A stretch of DNA of 64,000 bases. Source: JBAXTZ01 sp037129925 (GTDB taxonomy: Bacteria > Bacillota > Negativicutes > JBAXTZ01). Below are positions 43,121 through 52,533 of the stretch, in pieces. Each line of letters starts with the position of its first letter. The first letter of the stretch is position 1. Location: NCBI GenBank assembly GCA_037129925.1, contig JBAXTZ010000012.1:14639-78638 (forward strand), written 5' to 3'. Position numbers and translations under genes: made by a program. The notes under the pieces were generated by a model. That model saw only the letters and a list, made by a program, of their open reading frames with translations, did not search any database and was not told where the DNA came from.

Positions 43121-43972
43121 CTAATTGATTCTTGGCGCAACATAATCCGTTATAACCAAGACTTGTTCGAGCGAGTAAATATTCACAGCCGGTTTAACTT
43201 TCGCTGCATGAAGGTAACCGGATGTATCACTGATTTCAACAACTTCACCGATTAGCAAGCCTTTAGGAAACATGCCGCCCAACCCCCGAGTTACTACCCG
43301 GTCACCTTTGACGATGTCAATGTTTTGCGGAATGTTATCCAATTGAATATTGTTTTCCGTTCCAGCCACCCCTTGCCCAAGCGCAAAAGTTCTGGCGTCA
43401 AAGCGCTGTACGGTAGCGCTAAAGGACATATCCGGAGAGACCAGCAACCGCACCCGCGCGCTATAGCTATATATTTCACTGATAGCGCCGACAAGCCCTT
43501 CGTTCACAACGACTGGCATGTTTAGCGCTATACCATCTTTTGCTCCCAAGTCGATAACTAAAGATTTACTATAGGCTTGAATATCAAATGCAATTACATT
43601 GCCGACCTTTGATTTGGTAAATCCATTGGATTTTTTCAGCTCAACTAGCTTCCGAAGCCGAACATTTTCGTTGTCGATTTCCGTTTGGCTAACTAATTGT
43701 TTCTTCAAATCAGAATTTTCGCGTTTCAGCGCTTTGTTCTGTTCATAAACAGCGTACATATCAACAATATATTGCGATCCGCCACTGGTTTTGCTAATGA
43801 AAAACTGTGCTGTTTGTTCGAATGGATATGCTACTGTTGCCGCTATTTGATTTAAAAAGCTAACAGAACCATTTTGTTTTTTTATATATGAAAAAAGCAT
43901 CAGTATTATAACTGCTGCCACTACAAGCAAAATGTAAATTTTATAATCAAACTTCTTCTTTTTTTGTCGCAC
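43121..43972 (-). CDS. mreC: Rod-shape-determining protein MreC
   Basis: The 283 residues start with a GTG codon. A Lys-rich cytosolic tip and one membrane helix (about 10-26) are followed by a coiled coil (70-100) and the MreC beta domain with KDGIALNMPVVVNEGLVGAI and GDRVVTRGLGGMFPKGLLIG. It scaffolds the elongasome outside the membrane. The gene upstream is maf, without radC or mreB in between. Confidence 0.94.
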   Translation of the reverse strand: MRQKKKKFDYKIYILLVVAAVIILMLFSYIKKQNGSVSFLNQIAATVAYPFEQTAQFFISKTSGGSQYIVDMYAVYEQNKALKRENSDLKKQLVSQTEIDNENVRLRKLVELKKSNGFTKSKVGNVIAFDIQAYSKSLVIDLGAKDGIALNMPVVVNEGLVGAISEIYSYSARVRLLVSPDMSFSATVQRFDARTFALGQGVAGTENNIQLDNIPQNIDIVKGDRVVTRGLGGMFPKGLLIGEVVEISDTSGYLHAAKVKPAVNIYSLEQVLVITDYVAPRIN

Positions 43973-43986
43973 AACTCATACCCAAT

Positions 43987-44559
43987 TTAAAATATTTCTA
44001 CTCCGGCTCGTTGAAGCAGATTTCGCGTTAAGACAATCGGAAGCCCCATTACGTTAAAATAGCAACCATTCACACTCCGTACAAACAACGCACCATACCC
44101 TTGAATGCCGTACGCCCCGGCTTTATCAAACGGTTCTCCGGTGGCAATGTATTTATCAATTTCATAATTTGTTAGTTGGACAAATTCTACCTGAGTGCTG
44201 CAAACATCGGATATTATTCCATGTCGACTGGCAATAGCAACTGCGGTAATTACTTGGTGCGTACGACCAGACAGCCGTTTTAAAATATTCACGGCATCTT
44301 GGTCGTCTAGCGGCTTGCCAAATATTTCGCCATCTAGAACTACGATTGTATCTGCGGAAATAACGACCTCATCATCTGCCGTAACTGCCCAGGCGGCCTG
44401 TGCCTTAGCCACTGCATTTGTTGTTGCAACATGGCGGGCGGAAATATCCGAATCGGCAATTTCATCAACATCAACATTAAGGACAGAAAATTTGCAACCA
44501 ATTTGTTCTAATATTTGTTTACGACGTGGTGATGTTGAAGCTAGTACTATTTTTGTCAT
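43987..44559 (-). CDS. maf: Maf-family nucleoside triphosphate pyrophosphatase
   Basis: This 190-residue Maf protein has the signature ASTSPRRKQILEQIG (7-21), a SADTIVVLDGEIFGKP segment and GDPFDKAGAYGIQG-like residues (GEPFDKAGAYGIQGYGA). It hydrolyses dTTP/UTP or modified nucleotides as a housecleaning enzyme. It lies directly upstream of mreC. Confidence 0.94.
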   Translation of the reverse strand: MTKIVLASTSPRRKQILEQIGCKFSVLNVDVDEIADSDISARHVATTNAVAKAQAAWAVTADDEVVISADTIVVLDGEIFGKPLDDQDAVNILKRLSGRTHQVITAVAIASRHGIISDVCSTQVEFVQLTNYEIDKYIATGEPFDKAGAYGIQGYGALFVRSVNGCYFNVMGLPIVLTRNLLQRAGVEIF

Positions 44560-44577
44560 TATACTCCTGTGGCAAAA

Positions 44578-45087
44578 TCATAGTGCAAATATCCTGTTGA
44601 CAGCAGGGCGAATTTTGATGAAAGCATAACCATTCAAAACCCCTGTGGCAATGGATAAGTTGCCTGCGACTGGCAGATAATAATATATTGAAAAACTACC
44701 GATTACCACTGCTACCACAAACAATTGCGCCAAAATATGCACAAATGCCCCGGCAACACTTATTCCTATCGGTGAAAAATAATTATTAGAATACTTTCTC
44801 AATATGATCATAATTAACGCCGATGCGAGAGCACCGGCTACACTCATAACCATCTGCGGTGAAAATAACACACCGGAAATCAAACTTCCTAATAGCGCCC
44901 GCAATACAGCAACGGCAATGGCCGACGAATAATCGAGATAATACACGCAAATCAAAGTAATAATATTCGCAAAACCAAACTTAACCCCGGGAAATGTCAC
45001 AGGCAGATAAATAATGTTTTCTAAATACTGTATGCTTGCCGCAATAACTACCAGCAAAGCAATCCTTGTTAACTTATTTGGCGACAT
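44578..45087 (-). CDS. Gx transporter family/heptaprenyl diphosphate synthase component I-like membrane protein
   Basis: This 169-residue protein has about five membrane segments and the conserved FPGVKFGFANIITLICVYYLDY and LRALLGSLISGVLFSP stretches of the Hpre_diP_synt_I/Gx family. The function is unsettled; annotation as a prenyl synthase component is historical. It follows a NusG-domain-II protein with a 14-20-base overlap, a pairing seen after Rnf genes in related genomes. The start is taken at the ATG at 45087. Confidence 0.82.
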   Translation of the reverse strand: MSPNKLTRIALLVVIAASIQYLENIIYLPVTFPGVKFGFANIITLICVYYLDYSSAIAVAVLRALLGSLISGVLFSPQMVMSVAGALASALIMIILRKYSNNYFSPIGISVAGAFVHILAQLFVVAVVIGSFSIYYYLPVAGNLSIATGVLNGYAFIKIRPAVNRIFAL

Positions 45088-45421
45088 CGTCAATTTCCGC
45101 TTCCTCGGTAATTATCCTAAAGGATAATTTATTGGGCAAACAGGCAATTATTTGACCGTTCTTGCTAATTGTGCCAGCTTTTACACAATTTTGATCAGGA
45201 CAATCGGCATGAATCATGCTGACAGCGCCATTGCTAATTAATATTTCGTTATGCGGAAATTTCCTGCTTAACACTAGCGACTTTGTAAGCGCTATTCGCT
45301 CAACCATTCTGCCATTGTCATAAATAATCAAATATTCTTTGCCATGAGGTAGCGGCGCTAACAATAACAGTGAACAACAAAATACTGCCGCCAAAATCAA
45401 ACACCAGTCGGCATTACGCAT
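45074..45421 (-). CDS. NusG domain II-containing exported protein
   Basis: This 115-residue protein has an N-terminal membrane anchor or signal (residues 5-24) and an extracytoplasmic NusG_II-type beta domain with AVSMIHADCPDQNCVKAGTI and IIACLPNKLSFRI. The cysteines CPDQNC are characteristic. The role is unknown; it repeatedly accompanies the Gx gene and Rnf clusters, so a link to electron transport or envelope redox is possible. Confidence 0.83.
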   Translation of the reverse strand: MRNADWCLILAAVFCCSLLLLAPLPHGKEYLIIYDNGRMVERIALTKSLVLSRKFPHNEILISNGAVSMIHADCPDQNCVKAGTISKNGQIIACLPNKLSFRIITEEAEIDDVAK

Positions 45422-45425
45422 AACA

Positions 45426-45932
45426 TTATCGCTCCAGAATCGTCAAATAGCTTTCGATAGTAGTTTTAATCAAAGCTTGCTCAATAACGCCGCGCTCAGC
45501 TTGAATTATCTCCAGATATTTTCCGTTACCATCGAAAAAAACCAAGCACGGTACATAACGAATGGAAAATTGGAATTTGGAGAGCTTATCAGGGTCGGCG
45601 TAAACTGTGACATTGGCGATATTTCCAAACTGCACGACGTAATCGGCAATATCTTTTGGTTGCTTGCCATAAACAATTAACGAAACATTCAGTTTTTCAA
45701 CATACTCTTTAGCAATGTTTTGAATCAACGGCAATTCCGTTTGACAGTCTTGACATTCAGGTTTGAATATTACCAACATTGTAAGTGGTTTAGTCGCCGC
45801 GATGTTGACAACTTTGCCATCAGACGCTATGTATTGCAATTCGCGAATATTATCTAGCGCTTGCGCCGTATTACCAAAACACAGCAATACCAAAACAACC
45901 AAAATAAACCATTTACTATTTATAGTTCTCAC
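45426..45932 (-). CDS. Thioredoxin-fold (TlpA/AhpC-like) exported protein
   Basis: The protein has 168 residues from a GTG start that overlaps the rnfB stop (GTGA). A signal peptide (WFILVVLVLLCFGNTAQA) precedes a thioredoxin fold with the redox pair CQDC in FKPECQDCQTELPLIQ, and RYVPCLVFFDGNGKYLE carries the cis-Pro region. The coupling to Rnf suggests a periplasmic or surface redox role, by inference. Confidence 0.83.
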   Translation of the reverse strand: MRTINSKWFILVVLVLLCFGNTAQALDNIRELQYIASDGKVVNIAATKPLTMLVIFKPECQDCQTELPLIQNIAKEYVEKLNVSLIVYGKQPKDIADYVVQFGNIANVTVYADPDKLSKFQFSIRYVPCLVFFDGNGKYLEIIQAERGVIEQALIKTTIESYLTILER

Positions 45933-46735
45933 TTGATTTGAATAATAGCCTTTGTCGGACATTTGGCAACACACTTAGCTTCATTACATTGCTCACTGCA
46001 TATTTTGTAATTGACTATCGGTACATTGTTTTCCATCTTAATAGCGCCATACGGGCACTCACGAACGCAAAGCGTACAAGAGATACAGGCAACGCTGCAC
46101 GATTTTTTGGCAATAGCGCCTTTTTCGCGGGTGTTGCAGCGCAACGCAACATGCGCGCCCAACGGTATCAATTTGATAACATTCTTCGGGCAAACCTTTT
46201 CACAGGCGCCGCACCCGGTACATTTGCGACTGTTGACAATCGGCAAATGATTTTCACCTAACTCTAGCGCATTGAAAACACAAGCTTTCACACAGGTTCC
46301 GAAACCCAGACAACCGTTCTTGCAAATTTTCGGGCCGCCCATAAGTAATGCCGCTGCATCACAATCAGGAATGCCCTGATAGTTGTAGGCCGCGCGTGCT
46401 GTAGTCGGACTTCCGGCACAACTAACAAAGGCAATTTTCGGAGCTGTTGCCTCGGCTTTTTTTCCAGTTAACTCGGCTACCAGGTTCGCCACATCGGCTT
46501 TTCCGGGAATACATAGATTCGGCGGCACATTAGCATCCAGAACCACCGCTTCGGCATAGGCCATGCAACCGGCAAAACCACAGGCGCCGCATTGACCTTT
46601 AGGAAGAACATCGTCGACTAAATGAATAAGCGGATTTACTTCTAAGGCGAATTTTTTATTCGCATACGCTAAGATAAATCCAAATACCAGTCCCAGCGCG
46701 GTCAGTACCACGAAAACATAAACAGCAGTTAACAT
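45929..46735 (-). CDS. rnfB: Rnf complex subunit RnfB
   Basis: The 268-residue RnfB has an N-terminal membrane segment, the first cluster motif GQCGACGFAGCMAYAEAV near 48, and several ferredoxin-type clusters (CKNGCLGFGTCVKAC, CTGCGACEKVCP, CISCTLCVRECP, CSEQCNEAKCVAKCP). It takes electrons from ferredoxin into the Rnf complex, which drives Na+ or H+ export while reducing NAD+. Confidence 0.96.
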   Translation of the reverse strand: MLTAVYVFVVLTALGLVFGFILAYANKKFALEVNPLIHLVDDVLPKGQCGACGFAGCMAYAEAVVLDANVPPNLCIPGKADVANLVAELTGKKAEATAPKIAFVSCAGSPTTARAAYNYQGIPDCDAAALLMGGPKICKNGCLGFGTCVKACVFNALELGENHLPIVNSRKCTGCGACEKVCPKNVIKLIPLGAHVALRCNTREKGAIAKKSCSVACISCTLCVRECPYGAIKMENNVPIVNYKICSEQCNEAKCVAKCPTKAIIQIK

Positions 46736-46748
46736 TTTTCCTCCAATT

Positions 46749-47330
46749 CTACAAAGGTATCATGCCGGAGAAACCGAGAAAAGACAACGCCAGCAGACCA
46801 GCCAAAACGAAAGCAATTCCCAACCCGTCCAGTGATTTTGGCACGTCCGAATATTGCAACTTTTCACGCAAACTGGCCATTAGAATAATTGCCAAAGCAA
46901 AACCCAATCCCGACCCGATAGCATTAACAATACTCATTAACAAGCTATAGCTATTCTCGGAATTTATCAACGGCACTGCTAATACAATACAATTTGTAGC
47001 GATAAGCACCAGATATATTCCCCACATTTTGTATAATGCCGGCATATGACGTTTGATAATCATTTCCAATAATTGCACAAAACTAGCCACTAATAGTACA
47101 AAGACCACTGTTGTTAGAAAAGTTAACTTAAATGGCACCAAAACATAATTATAAACCAACCAGGCTAAAATCGAACTCATGGTCATGACTGAAGTTACTG
47201 CCATTCCCATACCAATTGAAGCATTTAAGTTTTTTGAAACTCCAAAGAATATACACAATCCCAAAAATCTCGTCAAAACAAAGTTGTTGACCAAAACCGC
47301 GCCCATAAACAATAAGAAATACTCAGACAT
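46749..47330 (-). CDS. rnfA: Rnf complex subunit RnfA
   Basis: The 193-residue membrane subunit has six predicted helices and the conserved start LLFMGAVLVNNFVLTRFLGLC. Its ATG shares a base with the rnfE stop (TAATG). Confidence 0.96.
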   Translation of the reverse strand: MSEYFLLFMGAVLVNNFVLTRFLGLCIFFGVSKNLNASIGMGMAVTSVMTMSSILAWLVYNYVLVPFKLTFLTTVVFVLLVASFVQLLEMIIKRHMPALYKMWGIYLVLIATNCIVLAVPLINSENSYSLLMSIVNAIGSGLGFALAIILMASLREKLQYSDVPKSLDGLGIAFVLAGLLALSFLGFSGMIPL

Positions 47331-47959
47331 TAGTTTTGACCTCCATCAGCAAAGCGTTCACGACGTTTTTCCAGATAGCTACTCAACAAATTAAAAAAGC
47401 CGATTAATATACCTATCAGCAAAAAACCACCCGGCGCCAAAATCATTATCAGTGGTGGATTGTAACTAAGCGGCATTATTTGCATACCAAATATCGTACC
47501 AATTCCGAACAATTCGCGGATAACGCCAATCAACAGCATCGCCAAAGTAAATCCGGCGCCCATTCCCAAACCATCAACTGCAGAAGCGATTATGCCGTTT
47601 TTGGCTGCAAAAACTTCAGCACGTGCCAAAATTATCGCAAACACCACGATCAACGCCAGATATATTCCCAATTCTTTATATAAAATTGGCAAATAGGCCT
47701 GTAAAATTAATTGCACCAAGGTAACAATAGTCGCAATCGAGGTAATATATACCGGTACCCGCACTGTCGGGTTGACCCATTTGCGGGTAATCGATACTAC
47801 CATATTATTCGTGGTGATTACAAACATAACGGACAACCCCATTGCCAGAGCGTTAGTTGCTGTAGATGTTACCGCAAGAGCCGGACACAACGAGAGCGCT
47901 AACCGAAAAATCGGGTTTTGATCAAACAACCCTTTATAGAACTCTTTCCATAAATTCAT
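47330..47959 (-). CDS. rnfE: Rnf complex subunit RnfE
   Basis: The 209-residue membrane subunit is homologous to RnfA, beginning MNLWKEFYKGLFDQNPIFRLALSLCPALAVT. The longer in-frame upstream extension overlaps rnfG in another frame and is not conserved, so the ATG at 47959 is chosen. Confidence 0.95.
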   Translation of the reverse strand: MNLWKEFYKGLFDQNPIFRLALSLCPALAVTSTATNALAMGLSVMFVITTNNMVVSITRKWVNPTVRVPVYITSIATIVTLVQLILQAYLPILYKELGIYLALIVVFAIILARAEVFAAKNGIIASAVDGLGMGAGFTLAMLLIGVIRELFGIGTIFGMQIMPLSYNPPLIMILAPGGFLLIGILIGFFNLLSSYLEKRRERFADGGQN

Positions 47960-47969
47960 TATCAACCAC

Positions 47970-48548
47970 CTACTTTCCACTCTTAATGAATTCGTCAGCC
48001 AACTTTGTCGCTTCGGCAACTGCCCGAATAACGGCTTTAGAAGTAATGGTCGCGCCGGTAAGCGCTTGAACGTGATCTTGGCTTGGAACTTTTTCAACAA
48101 GCGGGTTTCCGTCTTTGTCTTCAAGATTGGCGAGCGTTTTTCCAACAAACCGTTCCTTGAAAAAAGCTTTGTTGGCATTGTCGCCTAACCCTGGCGTCTC
48201 ATTGGCCGATAATATCGTGTAGCCGCTAACTTTGCCATCAATACCAACTGCGACAATCATCTTTATCGCCCCGCCATAGCCCTTCGATTCAGAAGGAATT
48301 TCATAAGCAATAGTTTTTCCGTCCTTGATTACTGCAAACCAGCCGGTTTTTCCAGCGACTTCCTCAAATTTATCAGCAGTCGGCGCGAGGCTGCGCATCG
48401 CCAAATCTTTCATTTTTTCACGTTGAATATCGGCAGTTGGATTAGTGATGGCGTAGGCGATAGCGATAATTAAGCCAGAGATAATGCAAGCTGCTGTCAG
48501 ATTAAGCGCAACTTTCAATACACTGCTCTTTCCCCCGTGTCCACTCAT
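47970..48548 (-). CDS. rnfG: Rnf complex subunit RnfG (FMN-binding)
   Basis: The 192-residue protein has one membrane anchor (about 9-32) and the covalent-FMN motif TGATITSKAVI near the C-terminus, where a Thr carries FMN. The start at 48548 has GGAGGG 7 bases upstream. It lies one base after rnfD. Confidence 0.94.
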   Translation of the reverse strand: MSGHGGKSSVLKVALNLTAACIISGLIIAIAYAITNPTADIQREKMKDLAMRSLAPTADKFEEVAGKTGWFAVIKDGKTIAYEIPSESKGYGGAIKMIVAVGIDGKVSGYTILSANETPGLGDNANKAFFKERFVGKTLANLEDKDGNPLVEKVPSQDHVQALTGATITSKAVIRAVAEATKLADEFIKSGK

Positions 48549-48549
48549 A

Positions 48550-49536
48550 CTATTTCCCTCCCGCGCCATATTTTTTTGGGCGAATGACCCGATCAATCAA
48601 TGGCGCACAAGCGTTCATTAATAAAATCGAATAACAAACACCTTCTGGATAACCGCCCTTTAAGCGAATGAGCGCCACAATCAGACCACAACCAAACGCA
48701 AACACCATTTGTCCGCGCACCGTAATGGGAATGGTTACCATGTCGGTCGCCATAAAAAATGCGCCTAAGAATAATCCGCCAGACAAAATATGAAATAACC
48801 AGTCGCCGGAAAATAGACCCGCAGTTCCGCCAAATATCCAAGTGACAACTCCGACAGTGGCAATCATTACTGTTGGCACTTGCCAATTGATGTGCCCGCG
48901 CCAAATCAAAAACAATCCGCCCAATAGCAATAACAACACCGAGGTTTCGCCCATTGAGCCATTTCTAAATCCGAAAAATAAATCTTTATACATCGTCGCG
49001 GTATTACCAAATGTGCTTACAACCTGGTCATAGCCGTGCAACTTCAAAATGCCGAGTGGTGTAGCGCGAGTTACGCCATCGACCACGCTGGACATTTCGC
49101 TCCAAGTTGTCATGGCAATCGGCCAGCTCGCCAACAAAAATGCCCGCCCGATTAGCGCTGGATTGAAAATATTATGTCCCAGCCCGCCCATCGTATGCTT
49201 GGCAATACCGATCGCCGCTATTGAACCAACCACCGGCATATACCAGGGGATTTCCGGCGGAATATTCATTGCCAGCAGTAAACCGGTCAAAAATGCGCTG
49301 CCGTCATCAACAGTTATTGCGACCCCGCGAGCTTTTTGGATTATCCACTCAGTGAGTACACAGGCAAAAATGCAAATAAGATAAGTCTTAATAGCCGCAA
49401 AACCAAACCACCAACAAGAAAAAAGGGTTGCCGGCGCCAACGCCAAATTAACTTCCCACATAATCCGCTTTACAGTCAACGAATCTCTAACGTGCGGAGA
49501 AGCTGAAATATTAAAAAGTGTTTTAGGTTCACTCAT
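48550..49536 (-). CDS. rnfD: Rnf complex subunit RnfD (FMN-binding)
   Basis: The 328-residue polytopic membrane protein has the conserved SPHVRDSLTVKRIMWEV (11-27), ILLAMNIPPEIPWY, AKHTMGGLGHNIFNPALIGRAFL and VDGVTRATPLG, the FMN attachment region. The ATG at 49548 four codons upstream is an alternative, because the ribosome-binding site is not well placed for either. Confidence 0.93.
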   Translation of the reverse strand: MSEPKTLFNISASPHVRDSLTVKRIMWEVNLALAPATLFSCWWFGFAAIKTYLICIFACVLTEWIIQKARGVAITVDDGSAFLTGLLLAMNIPPEIPWYMPVVGSIAAIGIAKHTMGGLGHNIFNPALIGRAFLLASWPIAMTTWSEMSSVVDGVTRATPLGILKLHGYDQVVSTFGNTATMYKDLFFGFRNGSMGETSVLLLLLGGLFLIWRGHINWQVPTVMIATVGVVTWIFGGTAGLFSGDWLFHILSGGLFLGAFFMATDMVTIPITVRGQMVFAFGCGLIVALIRLKGGYPEGVCYSILLMNACAPLIDRVIRPKKYGAGGK

Positions 49537-49604
49537 AATAATAACCATGCCTTTCGTAAACTAAAATCTATTGACGGAAAAAATATGTGATTTCAGCATT
49601 AACT

Positions 49605-50942
49605 CTACTGCCGCGCTTGAGTTGCTCTGGTTGCCTGCTGGATATTAAGATGTTTTTGCAAACGCACATATTGTACGATATTGCGTTTAGCCGGGCAAAC
49701 ATATACACAAGAGCCGCACTCCACACAATCAAGCAAGTTATATTCCTCTTTGGCGGTTTGAAAATCGCCGCGCTCTCCGAGAACGCTCAAAATACTAGGT
49801 ATTAAACCCATTGGGCAAGCAATAACGCATTTGCCGCAACGGATACAGGAGCGTTCCGCTTGTTCACAGGTTTCAGCGGCAGTCAATGCCAAAATTCCCG
49901 AGGTGCCTTTTATTACCGGTACGTCAATCGTCTGTTGAGCGATTCCCATCATCGGACCGCCAAGTAAAATTTTCCTAGGCTCTTCAGTGAAGCCACCGCA
50001 TTGGTCAAAAATATGCGAAAACAGCATACCAGTTCGAACAACGACATTTTTCGGTTCTTTTACTGCCCCGCCACTAACGGTTGCATAGCGTTCGATCAAC
50101 GGAATACCTTCTATTACCGCATCGTTAACCGCCGCTGCGGTCGCTACGTTCTGCACTAGCACTCCGGCGTCGGATGGCAACCCACCACTTGGAACTTCTT
50201 TCCCGGTAACAACTTGAATCAAAGTTTTTTCCGCACCCTGAGGATATTTGACCTTAAGCGGTACAATTTCAATACCGGTACCAGTCGCTGCTTTAGCGAG
50301 CGCCGCGATGGCATCCGGTTTATTTCTTTCAATACCAATCAATCCTTTAGTGGCTCCTACCGCTTTCATGCCAATTTGCATACCGCGAATTATCTTTTCC
50401 GGTTCGCCCAGCATTAACCGATGGTCGCTAGTAAGATATGGCTCACATTCCGCGCCGTTTAAGACAAAATACTCAATGCTTTTACCAGGGGGAACTGTAG
50501 TTTTTACGTGAGTTGGAAAAGTGGCGCCGCCCATGCCAACAATGCCGGCAGATCTAATAATCGCCGTTATTTCAGCCGGTGAAAGCGCTTGCCAATCCCG
50601 AGGCTCGGATAATGGGAGTCCCACTAGCCACTCATCAGCTTGATCGGCTTCGACAATTACCGTTTGGCAAGTTCCAAATACCGGATGGGCAAAACTTTCA
50701 ATTGCAGTGACTTTTCCTGACGTTGACGCATGAATATTCGCCGATACAAACGCTTCGGTCGCGGCAATTATCTGACCCTTCTTAACCAAATCGCCAACCT
50801 TCACTGTCGGTTCGCAAGGCGCTCCGATGTGCATTCGCGTCGAATAATAAAATTTGTCAGGCAACTCAATCAATTCTACCGGCTGCTTCGCAGTGATCTT
50901 TTGTTCAGGCGGATGCACTCCGCCCAAAAATGTTTTAGCCAC
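49605..50942 (-). CDS. rnfC: Rnf complex subunit RnfC
   Basis: The 445-residue NADH-binding subunit starts with GTG. It has the GGVHPPEQK start, the NAD/FMN-binding GIVGMGGATFPTHVK near 137 and two 4Fe-4S motifs, CIRCGKCVIACP and CVECGSCVYVCP, at the C-terminus. It is the first rnf gene and follows rseC. Confidence 0.96.
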   Translation of the reverse strand: MAKTFLGGVHPPEQKITAKQPVELIELPDKFYYSTRMHIGAPCEPTVKVGDLVKKGQIIAATEAFVSANIHASTSGKVTAIESFAHPVFGTCQTVIVEADQADEWLVGLPLSEPRDWQALSPAEITAIIRSAGIVGMGGATFPTHVKTTVPPGKSIEYFVLNGAECEPYLTSDHRLMLGEPEKIIRGMQIGMKAVGATKGLIGIERNKPDAIAALAKAATGTGIEIVPLKVKYPQGAEKTLIQVVTGKEVPSGGLPSDAGVLVQNVATAAAVNDAVIEGIPLIERYATVSGGAVKEPKNVVVRTGMLFSHIFDQCGGFTEEPRKILLGGPMMGIAQQTIDVPVIKGTSGILALTAAETCEQAERSCIRCGKCVIACPMGLIPSILSVLGERGDFQTAKEEYNLLDCVECGSCVYVCPAKRNIVQYVRLQKHLNIQQATRATQARQ

Positions 50943-50960
50943 AATTTCACCTCGATTTAT

Positions 50961-51371
50961 CTAATCTATTATGGAATGAATAAATATTGTATTGCGTTTG
51001 GCTTGTTTTTTTTCGAAGCGGTACACATTCACAAATCCAAGAACAATTCCAATTGCGCCGAGAAAGAGTCCGGCATAATAAGGCGCTATACCAACTACAG
51101 GCGCTATCAATATTCCCATGAACACGAAAAAAAAAGTAATCAACATCGGCAGGACAAACATTACAAAGGCGGCTTTAAGCATGTTTTTTTCCGGGATATA
51201 CAATAAAATTTTCGCACCTTGACGCACACCGAGATTATCTTGAATATCATAAATCATCGCGTTAGCACCTGGACAACTTCCACAGCTTTCACAGTGTGAA
51301 TGGCGATTCATTTTGATTTTTGCCCGTCCAGGCTCTGTTTTAATAACAATCCCCTCGTGCAGATTTTTCAA
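50961..51371 (-). CDS. RseC/SoxR-reducing-system-like membrane protein
   Basis: This 136-residue protein has the N-terminal EGIVIKTEPGRAKIKMNRHSHCESCGSC cysteine module (cysteines near 28, 31 and 34) and two membrane helices (about 66-112). It matches the RseC family linked to Rnf/Rsx complexes. The start appears to be TTG at 51371, with GAGG upstream. It heads the rnf operon. Confidence 0.87.
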   Translation of the reverse strand: MKNLHEGIVIKTEPGRAKIKMNRHSHCESCGSCPGANAMIYDIQDNLGVRQGAKILLYIPEKNMLKAAFVMFVLPMLITFFFVFMGILIAPVVGIAPYYAGLFLGAIGIVLGFVNVYRFEKKQAKRNTIFIHSIID

Positions 51372-51402
51372 AATGTTACCTCGTTTACTTTACAACTCCG
51401 TA

Positions 51403-51431
51403 ATTATAGCATATTTTCCTGGCAAAGTTAC
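51403..51431 (-). promoter_or_regulatory. Possible promoter of the rseC-rnf operon
   Basis: A perfect TATAAT (51403-51408) lies about 32 bases before the rseC start. At 17 bases distance the -35 position reads GTAACT, only a partial match. Confidence 0.5.
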
Positions 51432-52516
51432 TTTGTTTTTTTGCAATTAATCGTTACCTGCTTAATAATTAATTCGAGAATTATACCGATGATAAACGCG
51501 TAACCGATGTTATTAGTCAAAAAATAGCCCCCAACTACTATCCCGGCAATCAATATTCCGCGACCGCGCAAATCTTTTCCGAGCAAAATATGTTCCAATC
51601 CGACAAAAACTAAGAGCGCGTTTAATAATATAAATGGGAAAGCTTGCACCAGTTTTATTCCAAACAGCCAAACTAATATACCCAACAAAACATAGCATAA
51701 TCCGGCAGCTATCGTAGTAATCTTATCCCGCCCGCCGGTACGATAGTGCGCGGTCATGCCGCCACACCCGTGACACAATGGTAATGTCCCAAAAATCGCC
51801 GCGAAATAATTCATTATCGCCATACTCAGTGACAAGCTTGACGCCTTTAATCTATATGCTTTATCGCCGAAATATACTTTCGCGGTATCTTCAGTCGCAA
51901 TCATCGCGTTACCTACGCTAAGACCAATTTGTGGCAACACCAGCATCATGAAGGCTTCGAATATTCCGGTTTTAGCAAAAACAATACTCTTTGTCGGCAT
52001 ACCGCAGGCATAGTTCATGCCAACTATCGCGCCGCCAAGCACCACGAGCAGCAACACTGGAAATCTCGTCAATCTGCTGATCAACAGAATCACAACTGCA
52101 ATAAGCACTGTCCAACCGATCATATCCAGACTTGGGTAATTTACCCCGTTACGAATCAGCAGACAACCGGTAGAAATCTGAATACCGCGAATAATCGGCA
52201 TTGAGCAATACTTTTTTATCCAATCCATGAATGGCGGATAGGCAGTTATCAGAAAGATTGTCGCAATAATCGCCGCCTCAATCCGTAAAGTTTCCGGAGC
52301 AATTTTCATGGCAATAGCCGCAGCGCAAAAACTTTTTAATGGCTGAACAGCAATAATTGAATTATAACGGTAACTCCAGATTATATAGAAGGAGCCGATA
52401 AAAATAAAACTTAATACAGCGTTTACCTGACCGGTAACGCTTAAAGCTACTAATAATGGCAACATTACCCCGGTATCGGCTAACCCGGCGAATATTTCCC
52501 GTGTTTTTTTGATCAT
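51428..52516 (-). CDS. MOT1-type molybdate/sulfate transporter
   Basis: The 362-residue polytopic protein has about ten membrane segments and the repeated signatures of the MOT1 family: GSFYIIWSYRYNSIIAVQPLKSF in the first half and LPLCHGCGGMTAHYRTGGRDK in the second. Members import molybdate or related oxyanions. No Mo-enzyme genes are seen nearby. Confidence 0.82.
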   Translation of the reverse strand: MIKKTREIFAGLADTGVMLPLLVALSVTGQVNAVLSFIFIGSFYIIWSYRYNSIIAVQPLKSFCAAAIAMKIAPETLRIEAAIIATIFLITAYPPFMDWIKKYCSMPIIRGIQISTGCLLIRNGVNYPSLDMIGWTVLIAVVILLISRLTRFPVLLLVVLGGAIVGMNYACGMPTKSIVFAKTGIFEAFMMLVLPQIGLSVGNAMIATEDTAKVYFGDKAYRLKASSLSLSMAIMNYFAAIFGTLPLCHGCGGMTAHYRTGGRDKITTIAAGLCYVLLGILVWLFGIKLVQAFPFILLNALLVFVGLEHILLGKDLRGRGILIAGIVVGGYFLTNNIGYAFIIGIILELIIKQVTINCKKTK

Positions 52517-52533
52517 TGTATCCTCTTAACATT

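Noticed and set aside
47960..48178. N-terminal extension of RnfE
   Set aside because: The extension overlaps rnfG in another frame and is basic, repetitive and not conserved; RnfE starts at 47959.
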